Source: Zygophlyctis sp. KS116 (Eukaryota; Chytridiomycota). Taken from it: DNA of 28,026 bases. The stretch is taken from NCBI GenBank assembly GCA_054661495.1, contig BAAFSQ010000128.1:1-28026 (forward strand), written 5' to 3'. Shown one piece after another: positions 10,772-20,407 of the stretch (positions within the stretch are counted from its first letter, which is position 1; every line of letters starts with the position of its first letter). The translations under genes were made by a program, and so were the position numbers. The notes under the pieces were generated by a model. That model saw nothing but the letters and a program-made list of their open reading frames with translations. It was not told where the DNA came from and made no database searches.

Positions 10772-12239
10772 TTATAATTCTTCTTCAACTATAGCATCAT
10801 CAACCGATTCATCATCTGATTCATCCTCTAAATCATCGTCTCCTTCAGTGAAAAATAACGTACGACTAGCAGGCTTGGTTTTACTTGGAAAAGTAGCCTG
10901 AATTGCAGGATGAGGTTCGAAATTCCAAACTGCCATTTTACCTTTAGAACCACCAACTGCAACATGATATGGTGCATCTATTGAAAATTGAGCTGAAAAT
11001 AAACGTCCCTAAAATTAATAATTTCAAAAAATTACAATTTCCAAGTCTTTAGAAGTAATACAAATTGGTTGATCATTTTGAATATTCCAAATTTTCAGTA
11101 ATTTATCCTCTGAAGATCCAGTAAGAATACATCCTGAAAGTTTTTGATTTATATCTAAAACTGAAACTGAACCATCATGGGCGTGAATCTTGAAAATTGG
11201 AGTTGAAGAATTTCTTGCATCAAAACAATAGACTTGTCCTCCTTCAGTGGATACCATAAATCTAGAGAGATTCAAAGGATCCCATTTTAAACATTCAACA
11301 TCACTATCTAATTTAAATATATCAGAATTTGTATCTGGAGTTCTGATATCAAAAACACAAGCTTTAGAATCAAAACCTCCAGATAATAAAACTGATGATG
11401 ATGTTGGATGCCATTGTAGAGCAGAGACTTTATTTGAATGCTTTTGAAAAGATTGTAAAGCAGATTTTGGTTGGTTTATATCCCAAATTTTAATGGTATG
11501 ATCAGCAGAACCCGATGCTAAATTACATCTGGAATTAGAATTCCAAGATAAACTCATGACTGCATCAGAATGAACCATCTTCTTCTTCTTTTTACCTGAT
11601 GATCCACCTAAAACTACAGTTGGTAACATTACTTCTAAACAATCCAAATCCCAAATTTCAATTTCCGGATCAAATGTACTAACTGCAATCAAATTTCCTA
11701 AATTTTAAATATTTAATCATACCATGGACACCATCTTTACCATAATCTAACCATTCTAAAGCCAATGGAAAAGACGGAAGTAGAATATCATGGTGAACAT
11801 AAAGATTTTCATCATCTTTTTCATAAATATAAACCTCTAAATGAGACATTTCATCTTGAGTTTTTGCCATGACTATTAAATGATCTGTCGGTAGTATTTT
11901 AGATTCCTCCAAGTTATCTTCATCCTTTAGTTTCAGATAAGGATCTTGATCGTTTGACGGATAATAACTTAATCCCTTCATTTGACTAAACAGAGCAGTC
12001 GATTCTTCTTCTTCTTCTGCCGACTCATAGTCTGATAAGTTGTATTCCTTTAAATCTTGATCGATCTGATCCATTTGATCAACTTGATCAGTCAATGCAT
12101 TCTTTGCGGCATTCTTTGCATTGGTCAAATTCAATCCCAATTCTTTCACAGCATTCTCAATTTCTTCTTCTGAAAGAGACGTTGGAGTTGGATCACTCTT
12201 TGCCTTTCCCTGTCTAATCCAAGTCAATGCAGAAATCAT
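10772..12239 (-). CDS. PWP1: PWP1-like WD40 ribosome-biogenesis protein
   Basis: The exons on the minus strand are 12239-11723, 11697-11036 and 11008-10772, with introns of 25 and 27 nt, giving 471 aa. The N-terminus (MISALTWIRQGKAKSDPTPT) is typical of PWP1, which begins with an M-x-A-W/V-x-W-type segment. An acidic region follows, then WD repeats with clear units such as LASGSADHTIKIWDINQ and VLLSGGFDSKACVFDIRTP, and an acidic tail ending DDAIVEEEL. PWP1 is a nucleolar WD40 protein needed for 60S subunit assembly and rRNA processing. It is slightly shorter than the yeast and human proteins. Splicing joins GVHG to NLIAVSTFDPEIEIWDLD, exactly the family sequence. It starts 28 bp after the peroxiredoxin stop on the same strand. 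Confidence 0.9.
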
Positions 12240-12267
12240 ATTTTCTTTTTAGAAAATTTATCCTTTA

Positions 12268-12951
12268 TTAAAGTCCAGTATATCTCAGATATGGCTTAAC
12301 AATCTTTAAATTTGGATACTTTTTTAATGCATCCTCTGTTGAGACAGTAGGAGGAACAATCACCTAAAAATATTAATTTTATAATTTAAATACATCTTCT
12401 CCCTTTTTCCAATTGACAGGAGTTGCAACTTTGTGCAAATCACAAGTCTGTAAAGAATCCAAAACTCGAAGTATTTCATGGAAATTTCTACCAGTTGACG
12501 CAGGATATGAGATCATGAGTCTTATAGTATCATTAGGATCAATTATAAAAACTGATCTGACAGTAAAAGGCATTCCTTGTTTATCAACATTTGTTGCATC
12601 TTGTCCGTCCAACATTGCATATAATGTAGCAACTTTACGATCTGCATCAGCAATAATAGGAAATGAAACTTTTGTATTTTGAGTTTCGTTAATGTCAGAA
12701 ATCCATTTTTCATGAGATTCTAGAGCATTACAAGATAATCCAATGACTTTTGTAGATCTTAACTTCCATTCTTCTTGTAATTTAGCAACTTGTCCTAACT
12801 CTGTTGTACAAACTGGAGTAAAGTCTTCAGGATGAGAGAATAATATTGCCCAAGAATTCTTTTTCCAAGTATAAAATTCAATAGATCCTTGAGTTGTTTC
12901 AGCGTTAAAGTTTGGCGCTTGATCTCCCAACAATAGAGATGATCTTGACAT
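12268..12951 (-). CDS. 1-Cys peroxiredoxin (Prx6/PRX1 family)
   Basis: There are two exons on the minus strand, 12951-12394 and 12363-12268, separated by a 30-nt intron, giving 217 aa, the usual length for this subfamily. The peroxidatic cysteine is residue 48 in HPEDFTPVCTTELG. The C-terminal arm after the intron reads KKGEDVIVPPTVSTEDALKK...KPYLRYT, diagnostic of the Prx6-like 1-Cys type rather than the 2-Cys type. The enzyme reduces hydrogen peroxide and organic or lipid hydroperoxides through a Cys sulfenate. No resolving-cysteine motif of the typical 2-Cys kind is seen. I use the ATG at 12951, the first ATG of the frame. Location (cytosol or mitochondrion) cannot be decided; no obvious presequence is present. 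Confidence 0.93.
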
Positions 12952-13161
12952 TTTCACACAAAATTCCTACTAGTTGTGTTTCGGACTCGGCGTTTCCAGA
13001 CTGATTTTAATTTGACAAGATTATAAACTCAAGCCTTAGAATCAATGAATTACTATTGACAAGTTTTATACTCTATGAAAGATACTTCAAGTGATTGAAA
13101 GTTGGTCTATTTAATTCAGGAGACGTTGCAAATGATTCTGGGTGTTGTCCAAACATACCGA

Positions 13162-13217
13162 AAAATTAATTGTAAAAACAATTAATTTTAATTGTATGCG
13201 AACAATCATTGATTGTT
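13162..13217. repeat. Two adjacent perfect hairpins in the Prx upstream region
   Basis: The first hairpin has 12-nt arms, AAAATTAATTGT (13162-13173) and its complement (13178-13189), around an AAAA loop. The second has 8-nt arms, AACAATCA (13201-13208) and TGATTGTT (13210-13217), around a single base. They lie 210-265 bp upstream of the peroxiredoxin ATG, where host sequence gives way to the transposon-rich region. They could be regulatory, or the edge of a small inverted-repeat element. Otherwise I see no gene from 12952 to about 13300. Confidence 0.5.
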
Positions 13218-14089
13218 CATTGAGTGAGTATTACAATATTTTTACAATTATTTACACAGCTATCGACATATTCTTTCAAGTATTATACATATCTGGCCAA
13301 AGTAGTAGCGCTTGAGAGCCGTCCCGATAGTATAGGCTGAGACTGAAACCAAATCAAAGGCTAATGGTCTGTTCGGCAAGTTGTACCAGAGGTAAGAAAT
13401 AAACCGTGATGGTCAAGCATGGTAATAATGGCCAATAATTCTTTTTCATGAACGGGGTACTTTCGTTCATGATCGTTCATTTTACGTGAATAGTCTGTAG
13501 ATAAATAAGTCTGTTTGTCCGGCTCAAAATGTTTCAACACTGGTGCAGTATATAAAGCTTCTAATAGCTTCTGATGAGCTGATCTCTCCTTGTTTCCCCT
13601 GATCCAGTTTGAGTCTTTTCGAGTTAAGTGTGATAAAGGCTGAGCGATCTCAGCACACATTGGAATATAGGCTCGGAACCAGGGGTTCCGACAATACTAT
13701 TGTTTATCTATCGGGTGCTAGAAAACTACCCAATAGATTATTGAGAAATCAAAATTCAATAAGATATATTGTAAATTATTTTTATATATTGTTCACTTTG
13801 ATTTGTCTAGATTTAGAACTTCCTGCAACGTTATTATTCCCCAAAGGTCACGATTTTCAGACTCAAAATACATTGAAAACTGATTTTCTATAATCAGTCA
13901 AAATAAGTGTAAGTTAGTCTTAATCGAAACTTACTTGGAGACACTAAACAATCTATATTTTTCGCATCCGTCACTATTCATACTTTTTCTTTTTAAAGCC
14001 CTTTCCAGCATACTTTGATTTTCCTTAGAGACTATTTCCTCTCTTCGCAGAAGAAAATGTGAAACAAATTGTTATCACATAAATCTTGT

Positions 14090-15640
14090 AAGGCTGGGCG
14101 TCCATGGTTTGGTTTGGATTGGAAATGATGAACCAAACTATGGGCTTTGCTCTCTCCGAAGATACACTTGATGCTTGAACCGTAAGATAATCCCTCGTCA
14201 TGACCGCTAATATTGGACAATTAAATTGATTATTCTTTCAAAACTGAAAAACAGTATTATTGGCCCCATAATCTAAACGTGGCCCATATTCCTCTTCAAC
14301 GTTAACTTCTTTTCATAAATGCTGGTAGTTAGCAACTGATAGAGATGCCTTAGCCGGCGACCTCACTTGCACATCGGCCTTCGTTTTGTAATAGTGAAAG
14401 GAACTTGAAAAATTGCTTTCCACACTTCTTACCCACTCATCTAACCATCCAAGCCTAGCTTTTAAAAAGTTTTTTGGTTCTGGGGTCCAAAATAAGTGCT
14501 ATTCCAGCAATTGGCGAAATTTGGTCATAATAATTCTCTAACTTCTCAATGGCCGCTGAAAGTCCAATATATATATCTTACAGCGAGTACTGACATCAAT
14601 TATGGAACTAGATACTTATTTTTTTTTCTTCACAAACTTGTTCCATTAATCTTCTTAATTTTGGCGATAACCTAATTTTTCTAACCAAAAAGGCTAGACG
14701 GGAGAGTGCTGTCACCATTCTGTCAGTAGAAAAAGACCCAGGATCGTATGTTTCCTTTTCAGTAGGCTGCTTAAAGTTTTAAGAATTTCTGATGCCCCAA
14801 GATTTATAAAATGTGCCATAAACTCAATCTGATTCCATGATACACTAAAGCCTGCTTCAGGAAAGTTAGCATGGTAATAATGTTTAAGATAAGCCATCAT
14901 TGTAGAGTTGTTACTAGCATTGTCCGCAGTAATTCCAAGCAGCCTTTGTGAAATTTCATAGTCTTCCAGTATTTCAATAAACGCCCGAGCCAAACTTTCA
15001 CCGTCATGTTCCTCCTTCAAGAATTTAAAAGCTAACAATCCTTCCTGCAGGTTTCAATCATTATCAATATAGCGAATTGTTAACCTAAAGAAAGACAGCT
15101 GATTCTTAGACGTCAATACATCACATGTGATAGAGAATTTTGATTTGAAAGAATGTAACTTTACCTTTAATTCCGATTTCAAATCATCATACATTGTATC
15201 CAAACGCCTCATGATAGTCCTTCGGGAGTGAACAGTTACATCTTTTTTCAAATATTCCAGCAAATCTTCAAATTCTTCAGCATCCACAATAGCAAACGGT
15301 AAAACTTTCTTGATTAAAAATTTCAGTATCTTTCCCATAAACACATCAACATCAAAATTTATCATTTTCTTGTCTTTAAAGAAATCAGGTTTAGCAGAGC
15401 GTTGCATTTGGGTCGGTGTTGGCAATAATGCTGCACATTTTGCTGGATGATTGTCCCTCAAATGCTTAAAAAAAGTCCCTGTAGATGGACCTTGATAGAT
15501 TTTCGACAGTAGTTGCATTTGTAATGAATAACACTTTTGCCTTTATTTTTTCCATCCTGCACAATTTTCTTTATCTTCTCGCAGTGAGGGGAACAAGCAC
15601 TTTTTGATTCTTATAAGTCTTCACTTGCTACCTCATCTGG
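14090..15640 (-). mobile_element. hAT transposase remnant 1 (BED-finger, Ac-like)
   Basis: Reading the minus strand, a BED zinc finger (YKCNYC, then TGTFFKHLRDNHPAKC) is followed by FSITCDVLTSKNQLSFFRLTIRY and LLGITADNASNNSTMM. Near 14230-14140 comes the hAT dimerisation signature (CPILAVMTRDYLTV.ASSVSSERA). These appear in the order and at the spacing of an Ac-type hAT transposase. It is inactive. There is an in-frame stop before the BED finger and a one-base frameshift inside it. A TGA stands where a Trp is expected just before NLQEGLLAFKF, and several frame changes occur between 14700 and 14250. The N-terminal end abuts remnant 2 in the same frame with no untranslated leader between. No terminal inverted repeats were recognised. 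Confidence 0.8.
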
Positions 15641-16650
15641 AACTGAGAGGGAGATATTTTTCAAATCAGAAAGCTCTCTGCCAGATGGAATCAGCAACTT
15701 TAATTCATCATCATCCATTTTTTAAATATATTCTTCAAGTCTTAAGGTCCGTTCCATCATCCTATATTTTGAAGACCATCTGGTTGTAGATTCATAGAAA
15801 CAGGCTCTAAGTCAGTAAGTTGTCTTAGCCTTCCAGCCTTCTTAAGATTTGACAAGATCATTATTTGATTAAAATTAACTATAATCTTTTGATTCGGTTC
15901 AAGATATTTCTGCACAGCAAGATTAAATCTATGACTTGTCCAGCCAATAAAAGGGTCAAATCTGCAGTATCAGGATTGGTGTTGGTGTTATCGGCAACCA
16001 TGTAAAGAATATCTTCTTTCTTTCTTTCAGCAAACATTTCCCACTACATCTACAATAAAATCTGCTTGAGTTTGAGCAGTGAATCTGGTTTCATCAAAAG
16101 GAGGGGCCATAGTAAGTAATCTTTCATAGTTTATACCATCTTTTGCATAAGCTGCATATACACCGAAATAATGAGTTCTTCCTTCCGTCCAGCCATCTAT
16201 AACTAAACCAAATTGATTTGGCAATTCTTCCTTTAATTGTTCATCAATAGGAGCTTCGACCAATTTCAAATATTTGTTGAATGTATCCACTGAAATAATC
16301 TCTAAAAGTTTTCTTTCTACGGTAAAAATTGGAAGGTTATCAGTGACAATCCAATTCAACCATGAGTGCAACTGTAAGACCTTTGGATTTGCAATAAAGA
16401 AATAGATTTTCCTTTCAGCGATTTGGGATTATTTCTTTTAAAGTCATTGTAGAGCTGCTCCCAAAAATCATGTTTTCCCCTTATATGAGACATTAGGTTT
16501 GTATATCCAGAACTTTTTTGTTTTTTCGAGTTGTGCCACAGCAACATTGAAAAACTTTATCCTAACCAGACTTAGGGTCACAAATCTCTTTAGTAGTGGA
16601 CTTGTTCTTAATACATGAAAAAAAATATTGAAAAAATATTGTAAAATTAT
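15641..16650 (-). mobile_element. hAT transposase remnant 2 (oomycete/fungal-type hAT), 3' part missing
   Basis: The minus strand shows the BED-like segment KSSGYTNLMSHIRGKHDFWE, then WLNWIVTDNLPIFTVE. QFGLVIDGWTEGRTHYFGVYAAY, DILYMVADNTNTNPDTADL, FDPFIGWTSHRFNLAVQKYL and RWSSKYRMMERTLRLEEYI follow. This is the conserved series of a hAT subfamily common in oomycetes and fungi. The catalytic core is recognisable but frames change several times. The C-terminal dimerisation domain is absent: the sequence passes directly into remnant 1. An imperfect 8-bp match (CGGAACCA near 13685 and CCCAACCA near 16656) flanks the whole hAT block and could be a worn target-site duplication. Confidence 0.75.
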
Positions 16651-18859
16651 TGACCGTAATCCCAACCAATGATTAGGCCTAAAAATTGCTGAACTTCCTT
16701 AGGAGAGTTGGGAGGGGTAATATCTAGACCTGGTAGTTTCTTAACATTCGAAGATACTCCCTCTTGAGATAGATAGTGAACTCAGAATTTGACTGAATTT
16801 TTCAAGAATTGACATTTGCTAGATTTTAAATACAATTTATGTTTTCGAAGCAGGCTAAAGGTTTGCTCTAGTGTAATCAAATGAGATTTTCGATTTTCCG
16901 TATATAGAAGCAGATCATCCAATAACTATAAATCATAAAACTGACCGAATATTCTATTCATGGCAATCTGCATTGTTGAGGGAGAGTTGGTGAGGCCCAT
17001 GGGCGTCACGTCAAATTCATAATGTCCATAAAGTGTGCGGAAAGCCGTTTTGTGACGGTCTTCTTCCTTCACGAGTATATTATAAAATCCATCTCTTAGA
17101 CCCATAGTGCTAGATACTCTAGCCTCTCTTACCCGATCTCTTAATTCAGATAGATTAGGTGAAGGAGCCTTATTTTAAACTGTGATAGAGTTAAAACTCC
17201 TGTAATCGACACACAATCGAAAGGTCCCATCTGGTTTCTGTGCAAACAATATCATAGCTCCAAAAGGACTAGTAAGGGGTCTTATAAACCCCTTCTCCAT
17301 TAATTCTTCTATTGTGGTCTTTAACACGGATAATTTCTCCTCAGACAATCTACCAATTCCACAAACCGGGGGAAGAGGAGCTCCAGGCTTGATGGCTATA
17401 GAATGATCTTCTGGGCGCGAAGGAGGTGGAATGAGTGGCTTCTCAAATATATCTTGATAATCCAATAAAAGCGTTGCCAATTCAGGATCCACGGGGGAGT
17501 TATTTGTTGTGTCTACAGACCCTTCTGGTTTGTCTATTGACAAGATTCCATAAGTTTCAAATTCTCCATCTTCACAAGATTTTTCAAATTGAATGGTGGA
17601 TAAACACAATGAGTGGCTGACAGAAAATTCCCCAAAGTCAGCTTAATGAAAAGCCCCCCGTCATAAAATTGAACGATCTTTTGAAACCAATCAATCTTCG
17701 TAATAACCACTTAGAGGCAAATGTATATCGGCAATAAAAAATTCTATTTTTTGTGAATAAAGGCCTTGCTTAATATGTGACGTCGTGAATTTATTTTTTC
17801 TCGCGATTGCCCATGAACCGGGGGATAGTACCCGCGTTAATTTTTGGTACATAAAAATTTTAGTGTGTCGCGTGCTGCTCTAGGGTCGGGCATATCAAGA
17901 AACGATAGGTCCATAATATCTTTAGTAGGCGTCTTAATATCGGAAATTTTGATAGGTCTCTCCATACTTGAATCCGATACACTAGACGTAGCTATAACAT
18001 ATTCTTCCACGTATTTAAGCAATTCTTCTTGATAAACGCTGAGAGTTTTAAAATCGGTAGGGTTTAACTCCTCCAATTTATCTTTAAAGTTTATTGTATC
18101 GTTTGCGAAATTCGATTTTATGAAAGTCTTATTTCTTGCTACAAAGCCATCCATATATTTCCGAGCAAGTCTTTTGCGGTATACCCTGTCTCAACTTGAA
18201 AACTTCGAAAAGTATAATAATATTATCTTAGATCTCCTAAAGTAGTTCCTGCCTGTACTATTTATTCAAGCTTCCTAATCGCGTCAAGACGCTGATTAGT
18301 TCCTCGAAAGACGTCGTCTAGACTCGTAATGATGAAATCGAAGTCTTCAGATTCAAAATTAGTAGAGTCCAAAGAAGTCATCAGACGCCTTAGAGTACAT
18401 AAATGAATATTTCATATTGGCATAGCAAGAATTGGGACGATTTAATTCATTTAAGAGTTTGTTTTTAAAGTTTTTACCAAGGTACCATCATAGCTTGGAA
18501 CTTCCAGGAGCCGTCCGCTAACTTTAGGTATTGAAGAAACTTTGAGTGACAGTTCTATCCTACTTTGAATTGTAAAAAGAGAAGATAATTGGGAACCAGA
18601 ATTCATCATCTGAGCATTTTCCCGTCTCAAATGGTCAAAGGCAGTCCTTTGTTCTGCTAGTTGCTGATTCAGCAGCAGCAGTTTTGCCAATTACAAATAC
18701 TGATTGCTGTTTCTTCTGCATCCATTCATTATAAAAAGTAATGAAGCAATCTTGCAGCACATTCTCCTCGATCATTGAAAAAGGTAAGTACTGTTTTGAT
18801 ACTAATTCAGCATTTGCCTCACGGAATGTTTTTTCTTTCTGGAGTTGTTGAGGCATTGT

Positions 18860-19190
18860 TGTTGAAAATTGGTCTAAAGTGCCTTGTACTAAACCCTCTG
18901 GTAAACTATAAATTACAGTACGTAACTGAAGAAAAAGTGGCACTTCTTGGGCCAATATCAATTCCCATTTGAATGAAAAGCATCCAGACTGGAAGATTCA
19001 GGATGAAAAAGTTAAAAATGGTGGTACTTTTAATAAATATATGGATTCTGATGGTAACTATTCTAAACTTATTTCTAGGAACGAATTGTTATAGATGGAT
19101 ATCTGTTGTTGTTTCTGAAAATCTTCCTTTTAGTTTTGTAGAAAAAGAAATTCTTAGAAGTGTTGTATCACTGAAACCTATCCAGTGAAA
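18860..19190 (+). mobile_element. hAT transposase N-terminal fragment 3
   Basis: The plus strand reads KSGTSWANINSHLNEKHPDW (from about 18927), then a linker, then ISVVVSENLPFSFVEKEILRSV ending SLKPIQ and a stop at about 19186. This is the BED-finger end plus the 'NLPFSFVE...' segment seen near the N-terminus of hAT transposases. It is on the opposite strand to the other two remnants and not a copy of either. One in-frame stop lies upstream of the finger and another before the NLPFSFVE segment. The catalytic core is absent. Confidence 0.65.
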
Positions 19191-19720
19191 AACTGGTTTG
19201 CACCAGTGAAAAGACTAGTTTGCACCAGTGAATCATGTTATAAGCTTGTATCGAAAAAGCCCATCAGTTTCTATAAATTATAGTCAGAGAACTTACGTAG
19301 ATATATAGAGTTAGTATGCTTATTGAAGTACTCAACCTGTTTTAAATGGCATTGCAGTCAATAGCTAAAGAGAGAGAGGAAGAGAAACCGGTTTAAAGGC
19401 AGCTCAATGCGTGCCAGTTTCTAAGCCGGAATTATAGTCCTGAGAACAACCGTAAGGTAGACCCAGTCAACTCTACCTCTTTCTCTCTTCAGAACATCAG
19501 GCGCAAGCACTCAAACCAGGTACCCACAGATTGCCGTAGTCAGCCAGCCCAGCTGTTACTAAAATTCCTTGGCAAGACACGAACACCCTTGGATCTTCCT
19601 CTGTCGGTCCCATCTGGATCACTTTTGTCGGGCAGAGACAAAGGAATATTATCCTGAAGTCAGTTAAATAAACTACCCAGAAATTTTCAATAAATCTTGG
19701 AGTCGGCCCGATTAATTCAC
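19191..19720. other. Gene-free stretch with short repeats, possibly LTR-like
   Basis: I find no supported gene here. A 15-bp sequence, GTTTGCACCAGTGAA, occurs at 19196-19210 and 19218-19232, and CCAGTGAA also at 19182. On the plus strand there is a TATA-like CTATAAATTATAG near 19270, a long transcript-leader-like tract, and AATAAA near 19690. This resembles the layout of an LTR or of a small promoter-plus-terminator unit. No matching partner sequence was found in the window, so the identity is open. Confidence 0.3.
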
Positions 19721-19996
19721 CTACCTGTATTTGCCAGGGACTTCATTCGTGTGGCGTTTGCGTGTGTTCCCATATAGAGTATACTGAGATTCATATCTAC
19801 CTAATAGACAAGTGTCCGGCTTTGTTCCAAATGAAACCATAGTGTAGCACGATTGGACATTTTCAAATTCAGGTAATCGAAGAACTTCTCTTAGTGTTTG
19901 TTCTACGTAGATTTGCAAATCTGTCAACAGTCCACGGGCTTTGTGAGGAACCCAATCTGGGAAAAACTGACTATTTAAACTTAGCTTAGAAATCAT
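19721..19996 (-). CDS. Short unrecognised ORF, possibly an exon
   Basis: An open frame of about 91 codons on the minus strand contains FFPDWVPHKARGLLTDLQIY and LREVLRLPEFENVQSCYTMV. The composition looks protein-like rather than random, and a helix-rich segment is plausible. I recognise no family. It could be an exon linked to the reading frames at 20408-21110 on the same strand, but a tRNA-like sequence and a palindrome lie between. No start or splice sites could be fixed. Confidence 0.25.
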   Translation of the reverse strand: MISKLSLNSQFFPDWVPHKARGLLTDLQIYVEQTLREVLRLPEFENVQSCYTMVSFGTKPDTCLLGRYESQYTLYGNTRKRHTNEVPGKYR

Positions 19997-20004
19997 ATGT
20001 TGCT

Positions 20005-20097
20005 GGTCAAGATGGCCAATAAGCTTAATTAAACCAAACTCCGAAAAGCCTTCTTCTGCTCACTAACGTGGCGTGGGTTCGAACCCCACTCTGATCA
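20005..20097 (+). tRNA. Degenerate tRNA-like sequence (class II size), probable pseudogene or SINE head
   Basis: A perfect T-arm, GTGGG TTCGAAC CCCAC, lies at 20073-20089 and matches a Pol III B box. It is followed by TCTGATC and A (20090-20097), then a T5 run at 20100. At the 5' end GGTCAAGATGGCC resembles the acceptor and D-arm start of a tRNA-Leu or tRNA-Ser. However, the acceptor pairing needs a one-base bulge or mismatches, and the D stem does not close. The length of 93 nt fits a tRNA with a long variable arm or a small intron. I could not assign an anticodon. Confidence 0.35.
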
Positions 20098-20238
20098 GAC
20101 TTTTTGACTGAACCCATTGTCAAGGGTTTGACCTACTCCTAAAATTTCCACGAGAAACACCCCTATTTCGGCGCGTACAATTTTTTTATTACTCACAAAG
20201 TCATCTAACTGTAAGAGTGGCTTTGATCAATTATCATA

Positions 20239-20283
20239 CACTTTCCTAGTAAGATATGATTATCATATCTTACTAGGAAAGTG
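20239..20283. repeat. 45-bp palindrome with perfect 22-bp arms
   Basis: The arm at 20239-20260 begins CACTTTCCTAGTAAGATATG. It is the exact reverse complement of 20262-20283, with a single T between. Such a structure can extrude a cruciform or fold as an RNA hairpin. No T-run follows directly, so it is not an obvious terminator. It may be the fold-back core of a small non-autonomous element. Confidence 0.95.
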
Positions 20284-20407
20284 AGCTGCATTTGACCTTC
20301 TGAGTGCTTTCATTTCATGTGTTTGTGTGAATTTTAGGTATAGTTCTTCTTAAGTGTTTCTAAATTCATTCAGGTGTTGGACACTGACAAACCCCTCCCA
20401 CTTGTTA

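Larger units (their letters stand above)
13300..18700 (-). mobile_element. Broken Ty3/Gypsy-type LTR retrotransposon fossil, interrupted by hAT elements
   Basis: On the minus strand, a gag-like part lies at about 18690-17840, followed by a protease-region stretch. The reverse transcriptase part lies at about 17609-16660 and has family hallmarks such as FRLCVDYRSFNSIT and an LGL segment. A following segment at about 13690-13300 carries the post-polymerase linker and RNase H-like start (PLSHLTRK, APVL..F.PD, HEKELLAII). The order matches Ty3-type pol. The element is broken at many points, more than ten in my reading. I do not see an integrase or a matched LTR pair inside the window. The hAT block at about 13690-16655 separates the two pol segments, so it arrived later. 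Its overall decay suggests an old copy. Confidence 0.8.

Noticed and set aside
10772-12957. PWP1 and the peroxiredoxin as frameshifted pseudogenes or split genes
   Set aside because: Each break coincides with a GT...AG segment of 25-30 nt whose removal restores family-conserved sequence and a whole-codon length, so short introns explain them better.
10727-13133. Shared 10-mer CGTTGCAAAT upstream of the third factor (10727-10736) and the peroxiredoxin (13124-13133) as a common promoter element
   Set aside because: A single 10-mer shared by two sites in 28 kb, at different distances from the start codons, is too weak to support without genome-wide enrichment.
18635-18961. 108-codon minus-strand ORF as a gag or hAT domain
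   Set aside because: Its first part is antisense to the plus-strand hAT fragment, and the remainder shows no convincing family motif.
20005-20097. A functional tRNA gene
   Set aside because: The T arm is perfect, but the acceptor stem needs a bulge or mismatches, the D stem does not pair and no anticodon loop is clear, so I list it only as tRNA-like.
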